A stretch of 55,137 bases of DNA from Cyclobacteriaceae bacterium (GCA_020436125.1 JAGQYK010000002.1:132336-187472); one strand, 5' to 3'. Shown: positions 1 through 8,442, numbered from the stretch's first letter. The notes: generated by a model from the letters alone, not told the origin. Numbers and translations: made by a program.

Positions 1-980
1 TATTTCTCAGAAATGAAATTCAGGAATTAGTCACTGAAATAAAGGAGTTGTTTGATTTACTCATTTCGTTGAGTGAGAAACACAAAAACACATTACTGCC
101 TGGCTACACGCATTTGCAATTAGCCATGCCCTCATCTTTTGGTTTGTGGTTTGGAGCATATGCTGAAAGCCTCGTGGATGATATCATTACGCTGCAAAGT
201 GCCTATAAGATCACCAACAAAAACCCATTAGGGTCAGCTGCTGGATATGGATCATCTTTTCCGCTTAACCGTAAAATGACCACAGAACTACTTGGTTTTA
301 GTGATCTCAACTATAATGTTGTATATGCCCAAATGGGAAGAGGAAAAACTGAAAAGATAGTGGCTTCCGCAATCAGTAATGTGGCCAGCACCATTGGGAA
401 GCTATCAATGGATGCCTGTCTGTACCTCAACCAAAACTTTGGCTTTATCAGTTTTCCTGAAGAACTGACTACGGGATCCAGCATTATGCCGCATAAAAAA
501 AACCCAGATGTCTTCGAACTGATTCGCAGTCGATGCAATACGCTTCAGGCTATACCACTAGAGATAACACTTATTACCACGAATCTTCCCTCAGGTTACC
601 ATAGGGACTTACAATTACTTAAGGAAAAATTGTTTCCTGCATTCAATCAGCTAAAAAATTGTTTGCGAATGACACACCTGATGTTATCCAACATTGAAGT
701 AAAAGATGACTTATTGAAAGATGAAAAATACAAATACCTGTTTAGCGTTGAAGAAGTCAACAAACTGGTATTGCAAGGTATTCCCTTTAGGGATGCCTAC
801 AAAGTCATAGGGCAATCTATTGAAAAAGGAGAATTCACTTATTATGATCAACTACATCACACCCATGAAGGAAGTATGGGAAATTTATGTAATGAAGAAA
901 TTCAAAGATTGATGAACACTGAGATTCAATCTTTCCAATTTGATGTTGTTAACAAGAAATTGGAAAGATTGATTCAGTAA
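1..980 (+). CDS. argH: Argininosuccinate lyase, 3' part (5' end outside window)
   Basis: Cleaves argininosuccinate to arginine and fumarate, the last step of arginine synthesis, in the cytoplasm. The reading frame is already open at base 3 and continues without a break into the protein, so the first roughly 115-120 residues lie outside the window; about 325 residues are visible. The fumarate lyase superfamily signature GSSIMPHKKNP is intact at nt 475-510, carrying the flexible catalytic loop serine. The helical core (TGYTHLQ-like segment LPGYTHLQLAMP, then the substrate-binding NPLGSAAGYGSSF stretch) is typical of ArgH rather than adenylosuccinate lyase or fumarase. It converges on the mechanosensitive channel gene, with 11 bases between the stops. 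No sign of decay in the visible part. Confidence 0.95.
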   Translation, partial: FLRNEIQELVTEIKELFDLLISLSEKHKNTLLPGYTHLQLAMPSSFGLWFGAYAESLVDDIITLQSAYKITNKNPLGSAAGYGSSFPLNRKMTTELLGFSDLNYNVVYAQMGRGKTEKIVASAISNVASTIGKLSMDACLYLNQNFGFISFPEELTTGSSIMPHKKNPDVFELIRSRCNTLQAIPLEITLITTNLPSGYHRDLQLLKEKLFPAFNQLKNCLRMTHLMLSNIEVKDDLLKDEKYKYLFSVEEVNKLVLQGIPFRDAYKVIGQSIEKGEFTYYDQLHHTHEGSMGNLCNEEIQRLMNTEIQSFQFDVVNKKLERLIQ

Positions 981-991
981 TTTTCGAGACA

Positions 992-1807
992 TCAGGCATC
1001 TTTATGCACGTGCACATCCATTTGTGGATATGGTATGTTTAAACCTTCTTTACTAAAGGTTTTGTACACCTCTTCATTCATTCTAAAAAATACACCCCAA
1101 TAATCAGAAGCTTTCACCCAAGCTCTTACTGTAAAATTCACAGAGCTATCAGCCAAGGCTGACACTGCTATAAAGACTTCCGGCTCTTTCAAAATTCTTT
1201 CGTCCTCATCACATAAACGTTTTATTACCGCTCTCGCTTTATCTAAATCATCTCCATACCCTACACCAATTGTCCAGTCCACTCTTCTTTTTTCTTCTGT
1301 GGAGTAATTCGTAATGGATGAAGTAGACAACCCTCCATTAGGAATTATGATTGTTTTATTATCAGCTGTTTTAAGCACGGTGTTAAATATCTGAATAGAA
1401 TTAACAGTACCCGAATACCCAGATGCTTCTACAAAATCTCCCACTTTATACGGCTTAAATACGAGGATCATCACACCACCAGCAAAATTTTGAAGGGTAC
1501 CCGACAAAGCCAAACCAACAGCTAAACCAGCCGCACCCAAAATAGCTACAAAGGAAGTCATCTCTATCCCCAACATACTGAGTACACTGATCACCAGCAT
1601 TACTTTAAGAAGTATGCTCGCCATACTCAGTAGAAAGGGTTTCAGCGATGGATCAAGTTTACTCTTGTTCATCATATTGGTAAGCCCTCTTACCACTGCC
1701 CTTATTAACCACAGACCGATAATCCAGACAACAATTGCCGCTAGCAATTTTGGTCCGTAGGTAAGTATTAAGTTCGTACTATATTCAAGGATTTGATCTA
1801 CGTTCAT
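992..1807 (-). CDS. Small-conductance mechanosensitive channel (MscS family)
   Basis: A 271-residue protein close in length to E. coli MscS (286). It should open under membrane tension to release solutes in osmotic downshock. Three membrane helices are visible: about residues 18-40, 60-82 and 88-115; the third is the Gly/Ala-rich pore helix (ILGAAGLAVGLALSG) followed by the family motif QNFAGGVMI. The beta domain follows with VGDFVEASGYSGTV and the IPNG element (IIIPNGGLSTSSI) that line the vestibule, then an alpha/beta C-terminal domain. The gene is divergent from the M48 protease with 142 bases between. I cannot assign it to a characterised subtype such as MscS or YnaI from sequence alone. 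Confidence 0.93.
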   Translation of the reverse strand: MNVDQILEYSTNLILTYGPKLLAAIVVWIIGLWLIRAVVRGLTNMMNKSKLDPSLKPFLLSMASILLKVMLVISVLSMLGIEMTSFVAILGAAGLAVGLALSGTLQNFAGGVMILVFKPYKVGDFVEASGYSGTVNSIQIFNTVLKTADNKTIIIPNGGLSTSSITNYSTEEKRRVDWTIGVGYGDDLDKARAVIKRLCDEDERILKEPEVFIAVSALADSSVNFTVRAWVKASDYWGVFFRMNEEVYKTFSKEGLNIPYPQMDVHVHKDA

Positions 1808-1917
1808 GATTGTTAATTTGATTGATTAAAAGATGTAGGTTTGAGTCAGAATACTCTTGAGTCCTAAAAATACAAATTCAAATATTGTTCACATAATCGC
1901 AACAGCCGCAGAATTTG

Positions 1918-1925
1918 TAATTTTG
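1918..1925 (+). promoter_or_regulatory. -7 promoter box TAATTTTG for M48 protease gene
   Basis: A perfect match to the Bacteroidota -7 consensus TAnnTTTG, ending 24 bases before the ATG at 1950. No TTG -33 element lies at the usual 19-21 base spacing, so this is a half-supported promoter. Confidence 0.5.
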
Positions 1926-1949
1926 CACTAACTAAGAAGTTTTTTAAAG

Positions 1950-3185
1950 ATGACTCCCACTACAATTCTCTACATCGTATTAGCAATTTCTGCCGTTAGC
2001 TACCTATTTGATCAGATTCTTGATTATCTCAATTTAAAGGCGCAGCGCAAAGATGTTCCTGATGAGATTGCATCGTTTTATGATAAAGAAAAATATATCA
2101 AATCACTGGACTACCATCGTGAGCAAACTCGCTTTTCGTTTTTAACATCTGCATTTAGTTTCGCTATTTCATTCAGCATGCTACTATTTGGAGGTTTCGG
2201 CTGGATTGATGCCCTACTACGCCCCTATTTTGGTAATGAAATATTTCTGGCGCTTGGCTTCTTTGGTAGTATTATCATTGGGTCAGATATACTGACACTT
2301 CCCTTTCAATGGCATGCTACATTTGGTATCGAAGAAAAATATGGTTTTAACAAAACAACAGTTAAAACATTTATTATCGACAAATTAAAGGGATATTTAT
2401 TGGGAGGTCTCCTAGGAGGCACATTGCTAGCAATACTTATTTTCTCCATTAATTGGATAGGTCCCAATTTTTGGATTTGGTTTGGGCTACTTGCCGCATC
2501 ATTCATTTTATTCATGAATATGTTTTACACTACCTTATTCCTTCCCCTCTTCAATAAACTAACACCATTGGGTGAAGGAGAATTGAAGAACGCAATTGAG
2601 GAGTTTGCCAAAAAGGTAGAATTTCCTCTAGACAATATCTTTATCATGGATGGGTCCAAAAGATCAAAGAAAGCCAATGCGTTTTTCTCCGGTATCGGCA
2701 AGAAAAAGAAAATTGTATTGTTTGACACCTTAATTGACAACCACACCACTGAAGAATTGGTGGCTGTGCTAGCTCATGAAGTTGGGCACTTCAAGAAGAA
2801 ACATATTGTATGGAGTTATGTACTCTCCATCATCCAAATATTTTTTACCCTATTCGTACTTTCCTTAATGGTCTTCAATCAGAACCTATCCATTGCATTA
2901 GGAGGTCAGGAACAAGCCATACACCTTAACCTGATTGCGTTTATGATTTTGTTTTCTCCTATTTCAAGCATTACAGGTTTGTTCACCAGTATGTACAGTC
3001 GTAAAAATGAATTTGAAGCGGATGCTTATGCGAAGGAAACATTTAGTGGAGCGGCTCTGGCCAACGCTCTAAAAAAGCTTTCAGTAGATTCTTTAAGCAA
3101 CCTATACCCCCATCCCGTTTATGTGTTTTTCCATTATTCCCACCCGCCCTTATTAAAGAGACTAGAAGCCATTAATCGCCAATAA
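1950..3185 (+). CDS. M48 family (Ste24-type) membrane zinc metallopeptidase
   Basis: A 411-residue integral membrane protease. The zinc motif HEVGH is at residues 276-280 (H276, E277, H280), and E354 in the NEFEAD segment supplies the third metal ligand. Several hydrophobic segments (about residues 4-22, 65-110, 150-205, 290-345) and the overall length match the Ste24/CAAX prenyl protease 1 family, whose yeast and human members process prenylated proteins. Bacteria lack farnesylated substrates of that kind, so the bacterial role is more probably membrane protein quality control, as for HtpX; that is inference. It starts with ATG after a good -7 box. A hairpin followed by T residues lies just downstream and probably ends the transcript. 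Confidence 0.9.
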   Translation: MTPTTILYIVLAISAVSYLFDQILDYLNLKAQRKDVPDEIASFYDKEKYIKSLDYHREQTRFSFLTSAFSFAISFSMLLFGGFGWIDALLRPYFGNEIFLALGFFGSIIIGSDILTLPFQWHATFGIEEKYGFNKTTVKTFIIDKLKGYLLGGLLGGTLLAILIFSINWIGPNFWIWFGLLAASFILFMNMFYTTLFLPLFNKLTPLGEGELKNAIEEFAKKVEFPLDNIFIMDGSKRSKKANAFFSGIGKKKKIVLFDTLIDNHTTEELVAVLAHEVGHFKKKHIVWSYVLSIIQIFFTLFVLSLMVFNQNLSIALGGQEQAIHLNLIAFMILFSPISSITGLFTSMYSRKNEFEADAYAKETFSGAALANALKKLSVDSLSNLYPHPVYVFFHYSHPPLLKRLEAINRQ

Positions 3186-3204
3186 CTGACCCTCCATACT
3201 TGAT

Positions 3205-3237
3205 AATGCACTCTTGCTTCGTAGAGAAGTGCATTTT
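3205..3237 (+). terminator. Putative intrinsic terminator after M48 gene
   Basis: An 8-bp perfect stem (AATGCACT at 3205-3212 with AGTGCATT at 3228-3235), 15-base loop and a short run of four T. It sits 20 bases after the M48 stop and before the retropepsin gene. The loop is large and the T run short, so efficiency is uncertain. Confidence 0.5.
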
Positions 3238-3278
3238 CAGAATTCGTTTTAGTAGTTAAATTGTAATTATTGCTTACA

Positions 3279-4472
3279 ATGAAGATTAAACTACTGTTTT
3301 GTTTACAACTTATTATTCAAGGTTGTTTTGGCCAACCCAAAATGGGGTATTGGCTAACATCGAATGTGGTTAAGATTCCTTTTGAATTAGTCAATAACAG
3401 TATTTTCGTTAAAGCCACCCTCAATGAACATACTGACCTTTCATTCATCATTGATACTGGTTCCAACTATTCTGTAGTGTTTACTGACTCCATTTTGTAT
3501 CTCCCTACCCAAAATAAATCAATTTCCATAATGGGTTTCGGAAATGCAGATTCCCTATTCGCTCATATTTCAATTGACAACTCAGTAAAGATAAATGGAC
3601 TTACTACCACTGGAAAGCAATTGCTTGTAATCGAAAAAAATAAAATAGGATTGCAGCAATTTTATGACAGACCCATACATGGTGTAATTGGTCTTGATAT
3701 CCTTAGACGGTTCGATATTGAAATCAATTTTTCTTCCAATAAATTAATACTTCGTCAACGTGGAAAGATTAAAAGTAGCCCGCGCTGGAAAACAATTCCA
3801 TTCGAACTCACTGAAAATTCAATCATTATTCCATCCACACTGACTACTGCATCAAATCACAGGGAAGCCCTATACCTGCTACTTGATACCGGTTCAGAAC
3901 TACCATTATTACTTCAGGAAAGGTTTTGTCCAGACCTATCCGTCCCTACTATCATTGGCATGGGTATTCTTGGATATGCATCCGGTAGAATCGCGCATAT
4001 TGCTCGAGTAAGCATTGGAGAACTGGAAATTGACAATATTATAACTGCCTTCCCTGACAGTGCTTCTTCCAGATGGAATAATGAACTTCCCCAACAAGGA
4101 AATCTTGGCATTCAATTTCTGAGAAAGCACCGTACTATAATTAATTACAATGAAGGTTACATTCAACTAAAACCCATACGCAGATTAATACATAAACCCT
4201 TTCAATATAATCGCAGTGGAATTGCTGTTGAGGTGGGGACTGAAGACGATTGTTCCTTTTATATTTCTGAGGTAGCACCAGGTTCACCTGCTGAAGATGC
4301 AGGTCTCCTGAAAGGTGATAAATTGATTTTTATTGATCGAATTCCATGTTCATCGCTAACGTTGCAAAAGATTAATGATCATCTTTTTACGGACAAGAAA
4401 GATAATTTAGAGATTACGATCATGAGGGGATCAACAATCATTCACGCCCCATTGAATTTCAATAGCTTATAG
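3279..4472 (+). CDS. Tandem retropepsin-like aspartic protease with C-terminal PDZ domain
   Basis: A 397-residue exported protein. The N-terminal 18 residues form a signal sequence ending near QGCFGQ; Cys16 could instead be a lipobox cysteine. Two aspartic protease motifs are present: DTGS at D59 and DTGS at D203. They sit in a real internal duplication: PFELVNNSIFVKATL (about 34-48) matches PFELTENSIIIPSTL (174-188), and GVIGLDILRRF (135-145) matches GNLGIQFLRKH (274-284). A PDZ domain covers about 310-390 with PGSPAEDAGLLKGDKL. Classical retropepsins work as homodimers, so two copies in one chain suggest a self-contained active site (inference). I start at the ATG at 3279; the TTG nine bases earlier is less likely. 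Peptidase target unknown. Confidence 0.85.
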   Translation: MKIKLLFCLQLIIQGCFGQPKMGYWLTSNVVKIPFELVNNSIFVKATLNEHTDLSFIIDTGSNYSVVFTDSILYLPTQNKSISIMGFGNADSLFAHISIDNSVKINGLTTTGKQLLVIEKNKIGLQQFYDRPIHGVIGLDILRRFDIEINFSSNKLILRQRGKIKSSPRWKTIPFELTENSIIIPSTLTTASNHREALYLLLDTGSELPLLLQERFCPDLSVPTIIGMGILGYASGRIAHIARVSIGELEIDNIITAFPDSASSRWNNELPQQGNLGIQFLRKHRTIINYNEGYIQLKPIRRLIHKPFQYNRSGIAVEVGTEDDCSFYISEVAPGSPAEDAGLLKGDKLIFIDRIPCSSLTLQKINDHLFTDKKDNLEITIMRGSTIIHAPLNFNSL

Positions 4473-4493
4473 GAAATATGCATTAGCAATCAT

Positions 4494-4524
4494 AAAAAAA
4501 ACCAGTCGAGTGACTGGTTTTTTT
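4494..4524. terminator. Bidirectional intrinsic terminator
   Basis: Perfect 7-bp stem ACCAGTC/GACTGGT (4501-4518) flanked by seven A on one side and a T run on the other, so it works on both strands. It separates the converging retropepsin gene and the DUF4097 operon. Confidence 0.9.
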
Positions 4525-4535
4525 ATTATCTATAA

Positions 4536-5372
4536 TTACTTCTTTCGAATCAAAATGTCACCATTGTAGTTCTTCATAGTAAACTCAGGTCCTCCTCCAT
4601 TGACATCTCCCTTCACCCAATCATCGATCGTCACACGGTATGTTCCTGATTTTGTTTCCTTCTTTTGGACAGGTCCGGTCTTTATCAAATTCACATCAAA
4701 CCCCGTAAATATTTCTCCCCGCTCCGTTTTCATTTTCAAAGAACCTTTGAAGGTAGAAGGGAAAGTAAGGTCAATATCACCATTGTAGGTACTGTAGGAC
4801 ATAGGTGTTCCTTCTGTTAGTTTATCAAAGGAAATTTTGATGTCGCCATTGTAGGTGGATGCTACGGCAGATCCTGAAATATTGTTCGCTGTTATTTCAC
4901 CGTTATAATTAGTGATTTCAACTTCACCTTGTACATCAGTAATCAAAATATCTCCGTCATTATATGCTTTTACTTTTAAATCAAATCCGGATGGTACTTC
5001 AATGACCAGATTCATTGTGTTGCTCCAAGAATCCGATCCCACCTTTACCACGTTGCTGTTCTCAGAAGCGTCAAGGTCCATCGTTCCGCTACTAATTCGC
5101 TTCAGTCCATTTTTTGATTCATCATCTTTATCCTTATGCTTGTTACCTTCCACAACCATGTATTTTATCAATACATCCTTGCGTTGTGTACCTTTCACTG
5201 TTATTGATCCTGTATTCAACTGCGCAATCAACTTTCCTCTTTTCCCTGGATCGGTAAGTGGTACTGCAAATTCCCCCTCACTTTGTGCCTTAGTTTGTAA
5301 TGGAAGAGTCAAAATCAACACTACCATCAAAAGCTTCACTGTTATTGCTATATGTTTCATAAATGTTTTCAT
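4536..5372 (-). CDS. Secreted DUF4097-type putative adhesin (last gene of sigma operon)
   Basis: A 278-residue exported protein with a signal peptide (about residues 1-30, ending TKAQ). The body is built of short beta repeats with a recurring Y/N-NGDI element: YNDGDILI, NYNGEITA, TYNGDIKI, TYNGDIDL and a final NYNGDILI. This is the ladder pattern of DUF4097/GIN-type proteins, expected to form a right-handed beta helix. It is the fourth gene of a run sigma factor, HEAT membrane protein, DUF4097, DUF4097, and is a paralogue of the gene just upstream. Only seven bases lie between the two. Start taken at ATG 5372; ATG 5360 (MKHIAITVK) is also possible, while the TTG at 5378 is unlikely. Molecular function is not known for the family. 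Confidence 0.85.
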   Translation of the reverse strand: MKTFMKHIAITVKLLMVVLILTLPLQTKAQSEGEFAVPLTDPGKRGKLIAQLNTGSITVKGTQRKDVLIKYMVVEGNKHKDKDDESKNGLKRISSGTMDLDASENSNVVKVGSDSWSNTMNLVIEVPSGFDLKVKAYNDGDILITDVQGEVEITNYNGEITANNISGSAVASTYNGDIKISFDKLTEGTPMSYSTYNGDIDLTFPSTFKGSLKMKTERGEIFTGFDVNLIKTGPVQKKETKSGTYRVTIDDWVKGDVNGGGPEFTMKNYNGDILIRKK

Positions 5373-5379
5373 TTTCAAA

Positions 5380-6273
5380 TCAAATTTCTTTTAGATAGGC
5401 GTTTCCATTAAACGTTTCGATATCAAGGTCTACACCCCCATTTCCTACTTTATATCGATTGCCATTAATCTTATACTCCACTCCATTCTTCTTTGGTCTC
5501 TTCTCAATGGCCACGGGTAAAGACTCAATAGTCTCTACATTGGTATAGAAGTTTCCATTAAAACTTTCAAAGCTCACGCTGGCACCCAGCCCCTTCTTTA
5601 CATGAATGTTAATGTCTCCGTTGAGTGCGTAATACCTGCACGGTAAACTCGGGTTACGATCATAGTCTAAATCAATGTCACCATTGATAGACGAAACATT
5701 CGTAGCGCCTGAGATTTGAGTAAGCTTGATGCTTCCATTGATATTGTCAGCATACACTCCCCCACTTACCTTCTCAGCAGTGATATCACCATCATTGATT
5801 GTACTCAATGCCAGATGAATTCCATGAGGTACTTTAACGGTAAAGTTCATTAGGTACCTGTACTCCTCCTTGCAATCTCTATCCTTACCCCATCCTGACC
5901 AATTGTAATTCCAACCTTTGCCAGCTCGCTCGTTGCGATGGTAACGTTGATTACTGCGACCAAAGTCACTGCAAGATCCTTTTACGTAAAGGATTAAAGT
6001 ATCCACCAAATCGATAACACCCAATTGAATTTCGTTTTTACCCTTCTCTAATCGATCATTGGTTTTGGCCATGATCTCCTTGCTTACCTCTACTATTATC
6101 TTATCTCCATCATAACCCTCTACTTTGATACTCCCATTGATATTGGCAATCATCAAAGCATTCTTATCCGACTTTTTTTCAAAGGTCAACTCTTTCTTAA
6201 TGGTCTCTTTGAACTGCTGGGCAAATCCAGAGCAGTAGCTGACCATCAACAGTATGGTTAATATATTTTTCAT
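5380..6273 (-). CDS. Secreted DUF4097-type putative adhesin, first of a pair
   Basis: A 297-residue exported protein with signal peptide MKNILTILLMVSYCSGFAQ. Like its neighbour it shows repeated NG elements about every 19-25 residues (NINGSIKV, TINDGDIT, NINGSIKL, SINGDIDL, ALNGDINI, SFNGNFYT, TFNGNAYL), the signature of a DUF4097 beta-ladder protein. A positively charged, aromatic and Cys-containing insert (around residues 100-135, with CSDFGRSNQRYHR and GWNYNWSGWGKDRDC) interrupts the repeats and is absent from the partner; its two cysteines may pair. It lies seven bases downstream of the HEAT gene, so it is surely cotranscribed. The operon position suggests a sigma-controlled envelope protein; binding partner unknown. 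Confidence 0.85.
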   Translation of the reverse strand: MKNILTILLMVSYCSGFAQQFKETIKKELTFEKKSDKNALMIANINGSIKVEGYDGDKIIVEVSKEIMAKTNDRLEKGKNEIQLGVIDLVDTLILYVKGSCSDFGRSNQRYHRNERAGKGWNYNWSGWGKDRDCKEEYRYLMNFTVKVPHGIHLALSTINDGDITAEKVSGGVYADNINGSIKLTQISGATNVSSINGDIDLDYDRNPSLPCRYYALNGDINIHVKKGLGASVSFESFNGNFYTNVETIESLPVAIEKRPKKNGVEYKINGNRYKVGNGGVDLDIETFNGNAYLKEI

Positions 6274-6280
6274 TTTCTTA

Positions 6281-7063
6281 TCAAATTAAAACTTGAATAC
6301 TTTCTTCAATTCTTTCCTTTACATCCTTTGGAGTAGCTTCTTCTTCAAGCAACTTGCGCAACTCCTTCACCGATTTTTTCTCTTGAAGTTCTACCATCAA
6401 TTCGGCCAAGGCCACCTGAACCATGGGTGAACTTTGATTGGCGATAGATCTTATAATGGACTCTCTTACATTGCTTTCACGGACGTACGGCCTGAGGGCA
6501 TCCAGTGCTGCCAACCTCACGTTGACATTTCCATCTTCATTGAGCGTTTTGATTAATGCTTCCGTCACTTTTTTACTTGCCTGGTTCATTTCGCTGGTAA
6601 GACTCACCGCTTTCAACCGGTCTGTGGCAGATTCTTTTTCCAAAAGAGACAACATCACCATCTCTTTCAGATCGGTTACCTCTCTGGTCAATGAAGCCAC
6701 ATCATCTTTTTCCTGCGGTTTATTCATCCAATACCCCCCGGCAAATCCAGCGATAAGTAAAACCACACCAAAAGCTAACCGTGGTGCCAAAACACTCCAG
6801 GCTGGCCACTGAAAAGAGAAGGTAGATTTACTTGCTTTCCGTTGTTCTTCTCTCAGCATGGTATAAAACCTGTTGTCTACTTCCATCGATGGTTGTGCAT
6901 CCGGGACAGCCATCATCCTATCATCCAGCTGTGATAAATTGCTAAGCGCAGTCAGAGGAACTATACCCTCTTCAATCAAACGCTCCAACTCATGAATCTC
7001 AGCAGGATCTGCCAGGCCTTCGTTGTATTTTGCAATAAGCTCTTCTACACCTTTCTTTTCCAT
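6281..7063 (-). CDS. Membrane protein with HEAT-like repeats in the anti-sigma position
   Basis: A 260-residue protein with three parts: a cytoplasmic N-terminal region (1-90) rich in acidic residues, one membrane helix at about 93-113 (LAFGVVLLIAGFAGGYW), and a C-terminal helical part (about 145-240) that looks like two to three HEAT repeats (for example NVNVRLAALDALRPYV, and SSPMVQVALAELMVEL). Anti-sigma factors of ECF sigma factors typically have this topology and lie directly after the sigma gene; here only one base separates the two. No zinc-binding HxxxCxxC motif of classical ZAS anti-sigma factors is visible. The extracytoplasmic HEAT repeats would be the sensing part. The anti-sigma role is inferred from position and topology. 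Confidence 0.75.
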   Translation of the reverse strand: MEKKGVEELIAKYNEGLADPAEIHELERLIEEGIVPLTALSNLSQLDDRMMAVPDAQPSMEVDNRFYTMLREEQRKASKSTFSFQWPAWSVLAPRLAFGVVLLIAGFAGGYWMNKPQEKDDVASLTREVTDLKEMVMLSLLEKESATDRLKAVSLTSEMNQASKKVTEALIKTLNEDGNVNVRLAALDALRPYVRESNVRESIIRSIANQSSPMVQVALAELMVELQEKKSVKELRKLLEEEATPKDVKERIEESIQVLI

Positions 7064-7064
7064 A

Positions 7065-7619
7065 TCACATTTGTTTTTCTAATTTCTCGTACACACCTTT
7101 TAAGTCTTGCAGTGCCCTGAAAACCTTTACTTTCACTGCGCCTTCCGTGCACCCCAAAATCTCTCCTATCTCCTTGTATTTCTTTTCCTGATATTTACTG
7201 AGCAACAGCACTTCTCTTTTTTCTGGCGAAAGTCTGTCCATGGCCAGGTTCAGCATCATGTGTTCCTCATCATGCTGCATTTCTTCCGACTTATTTTCCG
7301 AGTGCCCCAATTTGTGTTCCCAATCCTCCACCGGATCCTTCCCTTTAATTTTCTCCTTTCTAAAGTGGTCGTGCCGCACATTTCGCGCTATGTGAAACAA
7401 CCAGGTTTTAAATTCGCCATCTCCGCGAAAGAGATGACGGTATTTCATCACTCTATAGAAAGTGTTTTGTACCAGATCATCACTGAGCTCCTGGTCCTTA
7501 TTCATACCATAAAAGAAACCAAACAACGGTCTTTTATAGCGTTCAAAAAGGAGCCCTAGCTTATCTAGGCCCCCATCTCGAACATTGATCATCAATGCAT
7601 TGTCTGTAAGCTTGTCCAA
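7065..7619 (-). CDS. ECF-type RNA polymerase sigma factor
   Basis: A 184-residue sigma-70 family protein with only regions 2 and 4, the ECF layout. Region 2 covers about residues 22-95 (LFERYKRPLFGFFY, then DDLVQNTFYRVMKY and FKTWLFHIARNVRHDHFRK), which melts and reads the -10 element. Region 4 covers about 128-178 (LSPEKREVLLLSKYQ, then KEIGEILGCTEGAVKVKVFRAL), a helix-turn-helix for the -35 element. I use the TTG at 7619 because homologous N-termini usually begin with a similar LTDNALM segment; the only upstream frame soon hits a stop. ATG 7592 is the alternative. It heads the HEAT/DUF4097 operon, and autoregulation of that operon is likely but not shown. Confidence 0.9.
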   Translation of the reverse strand: MDKLTDNALMINVRDGGLDKLGLLFERYKRPLFGFFYGMNKDQELSDDLVQNTFYRVMKYRHLFRGDGEFKTWLFHIARNVRHDHFRKEKIKGKDPVEDWEHKLGHSENKSEEMQHDEEHMMLNLAMDRLSPEKREVLLLSKYQEKKYKEIGEILGCTEGAVKVKVFRALQDLKGVYEKLEKQM

Positions 7620-7745
7620 ATCAGAATACTCGGTTCATGCAGGGAAACCACCCCTTTCTGGAATGGTTACAGGTCTACCTAATAAAAATAATGATTAATC
7701 CTCAGGCGGCCTGTCCTTGTGGCTATTTCAGAAGGGTTATAAAGC

Positions 7746-7777
7746 AGAAAAGGATCAGCCTATGCCAATCCTTTTCT
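7746..7777 (-). terminator. Intrinsic terminator of the coiled-coil membrane gene
   Basis: A perfect 10-bp inverted repeat (AGAAAAGGAT at 7746-7755 and ATCCTTTTCT at 7768-7777) with a 12-base loop, 27 bases past the stop of the minus-strand gene 7805-8404 and before the sigma factor gene. It should separate the two transcription units. The T content of the 3' arm is moderate. Confidence 0.6.
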
Positions 7778-7804
7778 TATTAAGAAGCGTACGAGTTTTA
7801 ATTA

Positions 7805-8404
7805 TTAGCTGCGCATTTCCGCCATCTTGTTACGTTCGTTTTGAAGTTCTCTGGAAAGCTTCATTTGCTTGTCCAGGGCTTTGCGCTTATAATTTTCAAA
7901 TTCCTTACTGATCATATTCTCCATTTCCATCTTCTCTTTTAGGGATTGATAGATCATTTTCAGTCTACCAGTGACTACTCCAACGAGAAGTATCATTCCC
8001 AGGAATACGAACCCAACCAGACCAATAAAGAAACTCTTACTGAAATCCATTCCCAAAACCGAGATGTGTGTGGCAGCATGCTCTACCTCAGCCATTGATT
8101 CTTCTTTTTTCTGCACAGCAGCCATAGCCGCATCAAGGCTCATTTGAAGCTGTGCCGCCTCCGCTTTGGCTTCCGCCAGATCGCTGTGTACTTTTTGAAT
8201 TGAATCGGTCGTTAATTTCCACATTCCATCAAGGATATACTCCTTAATTACCTTGTATTCATTAAAGGTTTCTGATTTCTCCTTCATCAAAGCATAGCGC
8301 TCAGTAAGCGTTTTAGCATCTTTTTCTAACGCGGCAGCTGCCTGTGTCTGCGCCATTGTTCCCAGAGCGCTCAGTAAAATGAAAATAACGAGTGTAAATT
8401 TCAT
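7805..8404 (-). CDS. Exported single-pass membrane protein with coiled coils
   Basis: A 199-residue protein with an N-terminal signal peptide (MKFTLVIFILLSALGTMAQ), an extracytoplasmic helical region (about 20-112) rich in Ala, Glu and Lys that should form a coiled coil, one membrane helix (about 122-147, FIGLVGFVFLGMILLVGVVTG), and a charged cytoplasmic helix to the C-terminus. The layout suggests a bitopic structural or sensory protein. I see no enzyme motif. It has its own -7 box and its own terminator, so it is probably a single-gene unit rather than part of the sigma operon. Function unknown. Confidence 0.7.
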   Translation of the reverse strand: MKFTLVIFILLSALGTMAQTQAAAALEKDAKTLTERYALMKEKSETFNEYKVIKEYILDGMWKLTTDSIQKVHSDLAEAKAEAAQLQMSLDAAMAAVQKKEESMAEVEHAATHISVLGMDFSKSFFIGLVGFVFLGMILLVGVVTGRLKMIYQSLKEKMEMENMISKEFENYKRKALDKQMKLSRELQNERNKMAEMRS

Positions 8405-8434
8405 AGTTATAGATTAATGATAATTGAGGGATGT

Positions 8435-8442
8435 CAAACCTA
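8435..8442 (-). promoter_or_regulatory. -7 promoter box TAGGTTTG for the coiled-coil membrane gene
   Basis: Perfect TAnnTTTG match on the minus strand, ending 30 bases before the ATG at 8404. No TTG was found at -33 spacing. Confidence 0.5.

Noticed and set aside
4912-5394. 160-codon open frame on the plus strand
   Set aside because: It lies antisense inside the DUF4097 gene, which has a clear signal peptide and repeats; the antisense product is Ser/Pro-rich with no recognisable domain.
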